Below are positions 36,118 to 41,016 of a stretch of DNA of 41,016 nt, one piece after another. How positions within the stretch are numbered: the stretch's first letter is position 1; every line of letters begins with the position of its first letter. The notes under the pieces are model-generated. The model saw nothing but the letters and a program-made list of their open reading frames with translations. It made no database searches and had not been told where the DNA came from. The position numbers were made by a program, and so were the translations under genes. Origin of the DNA: a virus. The stretch lies in IMG/VR virus record IMGVR_UViG_3300035156_000377, positions 1-41,016 of that record; one strand, 5' to 3'.

Positions 36118-37799
36118 GCGACGTCCTTGGAACCACCGAAGCCGGCGAGCCGCTCGCGCTGGACCTGGACCGGCTGATCGGCACCCACGCCTGCGTCGTC
36201 GCGAACTCGGGCGGCGGCAAGTCCGGCCTGATCCGCCGCCTGCTCGAGACGACGCATGGTCGCGTCCAGCACATCGTGCTCGACATCGAGGACGAGTTCT
36301 ACACGCTTCGCGAGCGCTTCGATTACGTGATCGCCGGCGGTGACGGTGGCGACGCGCCGATCACGATCGACAGCGCCGAAGGCCTGGCGCTGGCCACACT
36401 GCAGCACGGCTTCTCGCTGATTGTGCAGCTCAACGATCTCGGCGCATCCGCTCCCCAATTCGTCGGCCGCTTTCTGTCCGCTATGATCAGCGCTCCAAAG
36501 CAGCTCTGGCGCCCGGTCCTGGTCGTGGTCGACGAGGCGCAGGTCTTCGCCCCTCAGGACGGGGCCACCGCTGCCACCGCCGGGATGAAAGCGCTGATCG
36601 CGCAGGGCCGCAAGCGCGGCTTCACGGCCGTTTATGCCAGCCAGCGTATCGCCAAGATCTCGGCCGACATCCGCGGCGGGATCAATAACTGGCTGCTCGG
36701 CCGCGTCGGCCAGTCGCTTGATCGCCGCGCCGTCGCCGACCAGCTCGGCTTCGCGAACAGCTCGGCCGAGGCGCGCGACCTGCAAGGGCTGCCCGATCGC
36801 AGCTTCTGGGGCTTCGGCCCGGCGATCGCTAAGGAACCGGTCCTGTTCCGCGTCGCCGACGTCACCACCACCCCGGTCCGCCCCGGCCAAGCCAAGCTCC
36901 CCACTCCGCCCCCGCCCGAAGCTCTGCGCGCAATCCTGGAAGGCATCGCCGCCAGCACGGTCGAACAGAAGCTCGATACGGCAATGGCCGCCTACGACGC
37001 CGGGGCCGAAGTCGGCCAGCTGCTGGTCGAGCGGGACGCGCGCATCGCGGAGCTCGAGGCTGAACTCGCAGCTCTCAGGGCAGAGCACGAGCAGCTGCTC
37101 GGAATTGATGCTGAATGCGACCGCTACCAGACTGGCCTCGGCGCGATCGAGCAGCTCGTGGCCGATGTTCGCGCCGGTCGCGGACCGTTCGCGATCGACG
37201 CTCCGGCCGCGAGTGCAACGTCATTGGGCGTGACAGCCGGAGAGACGGCACCTTCCGGAGCAGGCGTGGAAGCGTTCATCGCCGCTGCGAAGACTCCTCG
37301 CGGCGCCGTCGTCCGCGTGGGCGGTCAACCGAGGCCCGACCCAGCTGGCAAGCCTCACGCGATGGCGCTCAAGATGGTCGAAAAGATGGACGCGCTCGCG
37401 CCGGCAAGGCTGACCTGGCGGCAGCTGTCGTCGCTGCTCGGTTATTCACCGGATGGCGGCTACTTCCGCGCTGGCAAACGCGACGCGCTCGAACGCGGCT
37501 TGCTGAGCGCGAATGACCAGTATGTCTGGTCGGCCAAGCCGGGCGGAGCCCCCCTAGATCGCGCAGCGGCTTTCGATCTGTGGTTGTCGATCCTGCCCGA
37601 GCCCGCTCCGAAAATGATGATGGTGCTTGCCGGCGGAACGCGCGGCCTGTCGAAACAGGAACTCGCGGACGAGCTCGGCTATTCCACGTCCGGCGGTCAC
37701 TTTCGCAAGGGCCTCGCCCTCATGCGCCAGAACGGCGTCTCGGTCGAGACGGGCGAGAACGTCAGGCTCGCCGAGCCGTTGCCGGGTGAAGCGGCATGA
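36114..37799 (+). CDS. HerA/FtsK-type ATPase with duplicated C-terminal domain
   Basis: A 561-aa P-loop ATPase. Walker A is at about 30-37 (ANSGGGKS) and Walker B at 135-141 (VLVVVDEAQ), followed by the GMKALIAQGRKRGFTAVYASQR sensor typical of the HerA/VirB4 superfamily. A coiled coil lies near 305-330 (ARIAELEAELAALRAEHEQL). The C-terminus holds two related units, LLGYSPDGGYFRAGKRDAL and ELGYSTSGGHFRKGLALM, probably winged-helix DNA contacts. It likely pumps or remodels DNA in phage replication or partition. P2 has no such gene. Confidence 0.85.
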   Translation: MSDVLGTTEAGEPLALDLDRLIGTHACVVANSGGGKSGLIRRLLETTHGRVQHIVLDIEDEFYTLRERFDYVIAGGDGGDAPITIDSAEGLALATLQHGFSLIVQLNDLGASAPQFVGRFLSAMISAPKQLWRPVLVVVDEAQVFAPQDGATAATAGMKALIAQGRKRGFTAVYASQRIAKISADIRGGINNWLLGRVGQSLDRRAVADQLGFANSSAEARDLQGLPDRSFWGFGPAIAKEPVLFRVADVTTTPVRPGQAKLPTPPPPEALRAILEGIAASTVEQKLDTAMAAYDAGAEVGQLLVERDARIAELEAELAALRAEHEQLLGIDAECDRYQTGLGAIEQLVADVRAGRGPFAIDAPAASATSLGVTAGETAPSGAGVEAFIAAAKTPRGAVVRVGGQPRPDPAGKPHAMALKMVEKMDALAPARLTWRQLSSLLGYSPDGGYFRAGKRDALERGLLSANDQYVWSAKPGGAPLDRAAAFDLWLSILPEPAPKMMMVLAGGTRGLSKQELADELGYSTSGGHFRKGLALMRQNGVSVETGENVRLAEPLPGEAA

Positions 37800-38305
37800 G
37801 CAGCACCTCGTTCAAGGTGATGCACTGCGATCGCTGCGGCAACGAGGAGACCAGCGACTGCGCCCAGGCCCCGCCCGAATGGGGCCGCATCGTTGCCCGC
37901 AGGGTCAACGGCAACGGCGGTATAGGCGTTCACGAAACGCCCGACGATCTCTGCCCTTCCTGCCTGTCCGCCCTGCTTGCCTGGTACCGCGAGCCACGCG
38001 TCGCTGCGGCACCACCACCCGCACCCCCGCCGCCCACCCCGGCCGCGCCCAAGCCGCGCCCGGTCACCGCGGCCGAGCGGGACGCGTTGGTCGACGAAGC
38101 CGCCCAGCTGCTCAAGGCGCAGGTCAACCAGTCGATCGGCGCCGCCCGCGCCCAGCCCGCCGCCGCGCTGGCGAGCGACGAGCTCATCCCGGAACTCCTC
38201 GCCGGCATCGATGTCCGCGCCCGCGCGATCGCCGACGCCGCGATCGCGCGCCTGGCCGACCGCCCCACCCCCGCCAAAGCCCGCCCGCGAAAGGCCAAGA
38301 GCTGA
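37796..38305 (+). CDS. Zinc-binding protein with proline-rich hinge
   Basis: A 169-aa protein. Cysteine pairs MHCDRCGNE and DLCPSCLSALL form an N-terminal zinc site. A proline/alanine hinge (PPPAPPPPTPAAPKPRP) leads to a helical C-terminus ending in a basic tail (PAKARPRKAKS). It overlaps HerA by four bases and the next gene by one. It may be a DNA-binding accessory of the replication module. Confidence 0.6.
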   Translation: MSSTSFKVMHCDRCGNEETSDCAQAPPEWGRIVARRVNGNGGIGVHETPDDLCPSCLSALLAWYREPRVAAAPPPAPPPPTPAAPKPRPVTAAERDALVDEAAQLLKAQVNQSIGAARAQPAAALASDELIPELLAGIDVRARAIADAAIARLADRPTPAKARPRKAKS

Positions 38306-38529
38306 TGCCCGGCCCCCTCGATCCCGAACTCGCGGCCGACGGCCGCCCGATCTACACCGCGATCGTCAAGCCGGACGATGGCGGCGGCTTCCTGCTCCTG
38401 GTGCTGATCGACGACGACGAGGAGCGTCCGGAACAGCGCGTCTGGGCCAGCGGCACATTCAGTTGCCCGAACGCCCGCGCGCTCACGGCCGAGATCGCGC
38501 TCGGCATGCAAGTGGTGGCGGAAGGGTGA
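38305..38529 (+). CDS. Small hypothetical protein
   Basis: A 74-aa protein with beta-strand character (IYTAIVKPDDGGGFLLLVLI, VWASGTFSCPNARALTAEIA). Start and stop overlap both neighbours by one base. No family is recognised. Confidence 0.5.
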   Translation: MPGPLDPELAADGRPIYTAIVKPDDGGGFLLLVLIDDDEERPEQRVWASGTFSCPNARALTAEIALGMQVVAEG

Positions 38530-38726
38530 TGGGGGATCGTCGCCCACCCCCGCGGGCCGCGCTCGTCGAGAATGCGCGCGGGCTCGCGCTTGCCGCGTTC
38601 GCCTCGCCGGAACTGATCGGCACCCTGCTCGGGTGCGATGCCGCCGATGCCGGCCGCTTCAAGGCGGACGCGCTGAACGACTGGAGCGGGCTGATGTACG
38701 CGGTCGAGCGGGCGAAGAGCGCATGA
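38529..38726 (+). CDS. Small hypothetical helical protein
   Basis: A 65-aa protein, mostly helical (ALVENARGLALAAFASPELI, GTLLGCDAADAGRFKADALN). It overlaps the preceding gene by one base and the methyltransferase by four. It may be a helper protein of unknown role. Confidence 0.5.
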   Translation: MGDRRPPPRAALVENARGLALAAFASPELIGTLLGCDAADAGRFKADALNDWSGLMYAVERAKSA

Positions 38727-39382
38727 CCGCCGCGCCCAGCATCGCATCGGCCAAGGCTTTCGCCGCCGGCAATCGCACCGGCCATGCCGCGCGCGAGACG
38801 GACGATTTCTATCCGACTCCGCCCTGCGCCACTGAAGCCTTGCTGGCGGTCGAGAAGTTCGAAGGGCCGATCTGGGAGCCGGCCTGCGGTACCGGCGACA
38901 TGAGCCGTGTCCTGGAAGCCGCCGGTCACCGGGTGATTTCGACCGACCTGGTCGATCGCGGCTATGGCGAGGGCGGCCGCGACTTCCTGTGCGAATGGCA
39001 GCCGATCGCCCCGAACATCGTCACCAACCCGCCGTTCCGCTCCGCTACCGAGTTCGTCGATCGCGCGCTGCAACTGACCCATCCCCCCGACCGCCACACG
39101 CCGGGAGCGTGGATCCCGAAGGGCGGCGTCACCCGCAAGGTGGCGCTCTTCCTCCGCCTCGCCTTCCTCGAAGGCCAGGCGCGCGGCCGCTGGTTTCCGG
39201 CCACCCCGCTCGCCCGCGTCTGGATCATGTCCCGCCGCGTGCCGATCGGCAAAGGCCGGCTGCTCGCGGCGGACGAAACGAGCGGCCCGCTCGCTTTCGC
39301 CTGGTTCGTTTGGGACCAGTATCACGCCGGCCACCCCGAACTGCGCTTCCTGGACTGGAAGCACCCGGAGCGCAGCGCATGA
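38723..39382 (+). CDS. Phage DNA methyltransferase, probably N6-adenine
   Basis: A 219-aa SAM-dependent methyltransferase. YPTPPCATEALL (about 30-41) is a typical lead-in, motif I is WEPACGTGDMS (51-61), DLVDRGYGEGG follows, and the catalytic motif IV is TNPPF (101-105). NPPF-type motifs belong to N6-adenine enzymes. No restriction partner is encoded nearby, so self-protection against host restriction, or regulation by methylation, is more likely than a restriction-modification system. Confidence 0.85.
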   Translation: MTAAPSIASAKAFAAGNRTGHAARETDDFYPTPPCATEALLAVEKFEGPIWEPACGTGDMSRVLEAAGHRVISTDLVDRGYGEGGRDFLCEWQPIAPNIVTNPPFRSATEFVDRALQLTHPPDRHTPGAWIPKGGVTRKVALFLRLAFLEGQARGRWFPATPLARVWIMSRRVPIGKGRLLAADETSGPLAFAWFVWDQYHAGHPELRFLDWKHPERSA

Positions 39383-39576
39383 CGGCCAACCCCGGTCACC
39401 TCCCGACCGACGCGATCGGCAAGCGCGTCGCCGTCCAGCTCGCGGGCGGCGCGGAATCGAAGATCGACAACGGCCCGATGGTCCCGCCAGGTTGGGCCGC
39501 CGACGGCAAGGGCGGCTGCCGCTGGACGCTCACCGGCTGCCCGTTCGACATCGCTCGATACCGGGTGCTCGGTTGA
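39379..39576 (+). CDS. Small hypothetical protein
   Basis: A 65-aa protein (DAIGKRVAVQLAGGAESKID, then a beta-like WTLTGCPFDIARYRVLG). Four-base overlaps on both sides keep it within the operon. It resembles small phage proteins annotated only as hypothetical. Confidence 0.5.
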   Translation: MTANPGHLPTDAIGKRVAVQLAGGAESKIDNGPMVPPGWAADGKGGCRWTLTGCPFDIARYRVLG

Positions 39577-39875
39577 GCCCGCCGCGCCACCCTCCGATCG
39601 ACCTGCTCGATTCCGAACAGGCGGCGGCCGCGATCGGGGTCAGCGTCCGCACCCTGCGCAAATTACGCAAGGACGGCCTGATCTCTTACGTCGCCACCAC
39701 CGATCGCCTGGTCATGTACCGTCCCGAGGACTGCGCGGAATTTATCGCGAGTCGCTTGCGGAGGAACGAACCATGCCAGAAGCCAGCCAAACCGCGCCGG
39801 ACGCGGCCGCCAGCCCAGGGCGGCGGCGGCCAGGTGATCCCGTTCGAACAGCTCGCTCAGGCGCGGGGCTGGTAG
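39573..39875 (+). CDS. Excisionase-like HTH protein
   Basis: A 100-aa protein started by TTG within the overlap TTGA. Residues about 8-65 (LLDSEQAAAAIGVSVRTLRK, LRKDGLISYVATTDRLVMYR, PEDCAEFIASRL) form a MerR/excisionase-type winged helix. The C-terminus is basic and proline-rich. Lying one base before the integrase, it is the best candidate directionality factor for excision. A transcription-factor role is also possible. Confidence 0.78.
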   Translation: MSPPRHPPIDLLDSEQAAAAIGVSVRTLRKLRKDGLISYVATTDRLVMYRPEDCAEFIASRLRRNEPCQKPAKPRRTRPPAQGGGGQVIPFEQLAQARGW

Positions 39876-39876
39876 A

Positions 39877-41016
39877 ATGAGCGTCTACCGCCCGGCCCGG
39901 TCCCGCTTCTACCATTACGATTTCGTGATGAAGGGAGAGCGCTACACCGGCTCGACCAACCTCACGTCTAAAACCGAAGCGCGCGCTTATGAGGCGGCGG
40001 TTCGCCGGCGCGCCGCGATCGGGGAGACGGCCAAGCCGCCGATTACGCTTAGCGAAGCCTGCGGCCTGTGGAGCGATGGCAAAGGGCAATACGAGGCGAA
40101 CTGGTCGACGTCCAAGCACCACGTGAAGACGCTGCTTCGCATCCTCGGCGGCGCGCGGCTGCTGTCCGATCTCGACCTTGCAGACTTCCGCAAGTTCGTC
40201 GCGCGCCGGCGAGCGCATGTCACGAACAAGGGAACTCCGCTCGCCAACGCCAGCATCAACCGCGAACTCGAGGTCGCCTCCCGTATTTGGCGCTACGCGG
40301 CGCAGGCGCACGACCAGGCGCCGGACGGCTTCGCCGTGTCGACGATCGCCTGGGGCCAGGTCACGCTCAAGGAACCCAAGGAGCGCGTGCGCGAACTCGG
40401 CGCCGACGAGGAACGGCGGTTGTGGGAGCACGCGCCAAACGACGATCTGGCGGCCGTCGTTGAATTCGCTCTCCTGTCCGGGCAGCGGCGTACGTCGATT
40501 GTGACCCTGCTCTGGTCGAAGGTCGACCTGATCGATATGCGCGCCTCGGTGCGCGTCAAGGGCGGTGGCTGGCACAGCTTCCCGCTCACGCCGCGTCTCG
40601 CGGCGATCATCGCCAACCGGCCGAAAACGTGCGCCCAGGTCTTCACCTATGTTTGCGAACGCCCGGCGCCCCCGCGAGGCGATCGGCCGCGGCGCCTGCG
40701 CGGTGAGCGCTACCCGTTCAGCAAGCAGGGCTGGATGCGCAAATGGCGCAAATGGCTGAAGGACGCTGAAATCGAGGACTTCCGGTTCCACGACCTGCGC
40801 CACACCCGCGGCACCCGCCTGCTCCGCGCGACCGGCAATCTCAAGACGGTCCAGAAGCTGCTCGGCCACACCGATATCGCGACCACCGCGCGCTACGCCC
40901 ACGCGATCGAGGAAGACGTCCGCCGCGACATGATTGTCGCCGAGTCCCGAAATAGTCCCGAACCGCTCCGGGACGTGAAGTCAGAAAACCCAGCAAGACG
41001 TAAGGAAAACCGATGA
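39877..41016 (+). CDS. int: Tyrosine recombinase integrase
   Basis: A 379-aa integrase. The N-terminal arm-binding segment (YHYDFVMKGERYTGSTNLTS) is followed by a core-binding SAM-like domain (about 55-160). The catalytic domain holds R204 (SGQRRTSI), K228 in RVKGG, H305-x2-R308 (HDLRHTRG), H331 (LLGHTDI) and nucleophile Y340 (TARYAHA), all intact. It ends at the last base of the window, so the adjacent att site is not visible. It mediates integration, and excision with the HTH protein just upstream. Confidence 0.95.
   Translation: MSVYRPARSRFYHYDFVMKGERYTGSTNLTSKTEARAYEAAVRRRAAIGETAKPPITLSEACGLWSDGKGQYEANWSTSKHHVKTLLRILGGARLLSDLDLADFRKFVARRRAHVTNKGTPLANASINRELEVASRIWRYAAQAHDQAPDGFAVSTIAWGQVTLKEPKERVRELGADEERRLWEHAPNDDLAAVVEFALLSGQRRTSIVTLLWSKVDLIDMRASVRVKGGGWHSFPLTPRLAAIIANRPKTCAQVFTYVCERPAPPRGDRPRRLRGERYPFSKQGWMRKWRKWLKDAEIEDFRFHDLRHTRGTRLLRATGNLKTVQKLLGHTDIATTARYAHAIEEDVRRDMIVAESRNSPEPLRDVKSENPARRKENR

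Noticed and set aside
1-41016. tRNA genes, rRNA, CRISPR arrays, insertion sequences
   Set aside because: None seen by eye. The integrase target (often a tRNA) would lie beyond the right edge and is not visible.
40990-41016. Attachment site core at the window end
   Set aside because: The integrase stop codon is the last base, and no matching direct repeat was found at the left edge, so no att site can be supported.

Overview
The window reads as an almost complete P2-type (contractile tail) temperate phage genome or prophage of about 41 kb in a high-GC alphaproteobacterium, most likely a sphingomonad. The host guess rests on the GC-rich coding style, frequent GTG/TTG starts, a LexA box of the alphaproteobacterial GTTC-N7-GTTC type, a GapR homologue, and short repeats that I recall as typical of sphingomonad genomes. 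The host name is an inference. The structural gene set (portal, terminase, scaffold protease, capsid, tail sheath, tube and tape measure) is clear from protein sequence.

Layout. 1-2107: a winged-helix protein, a small zinc protein, weak small ORFs, and an intergenic region with an AT-rich inverted repeat that sits where P2 carries cos. 2077-4979 (minus): portal Q and terminase P. 5169-8815: head genes O, N, M, L and tail X. 8819-10940: lysis cassette (holin, GH24 lysozyme, overlapping spanin pair), then a CarF/TMEM189-type lipid desaturase homologue. 10940-11901: tail completion R and S. 11977-13549: four small fibre-like genes. 13626-19672: baseplate J and I, tail fibre, fibre assembly protein, a beta-helix tailspike and two unknowns. 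19770-27224: V, W, sheath FI, tube FII, E and E' joined by a -1 frameshift, tape measure T, U and D. V-W lie after J-I-fibre, whereas in P2 they precede it.

27221-30205 (minus) is a cargo and lysogeny block: a HigBA-like toxin-antitoxin pair, a small zinc protein, a secreted SNase-like nuclease, an Excalibur protein, a WYL-TerB protein behind a LexA box, and the XRE repressor. 30214-30282 holds palindromic operators between the repressor and the rightward early genes. 30291-41016 is a tightly overlapping early operon: Cro/YdaS-like and other regulators, an Ogr/Delta late activator, zinc proteins, GapR, ParB, a HerA-like ATPase, a DNA methyltransferase, an excisionase-like HTH protein and a tyrosine integrase whose stop codon ends the window. 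No P2 gpA-type replication initiator was found.

How it may work together: the repressor and Cro-like protein set the lysis-lysogeny switch. The LexA-boxed WYL-TerB gene could couple it to DNA damage, as Tum does in phage 186. The Ogr homologue (C-x2-C-x22-C-x4-C) would then switch on late operons through four near-identical 27-bp dyads, found 43-48 bases upstream of the first codons of the P-Q, fibre, J and V operons. The genes directly behind these dyads mostly lack a Shine-Dalgarno sequence, which suggests leaderless late mRNAs. A separate family of six small palindromes with covarying stems is scattered through the genome; three copies lie in frame inside coding sequence.
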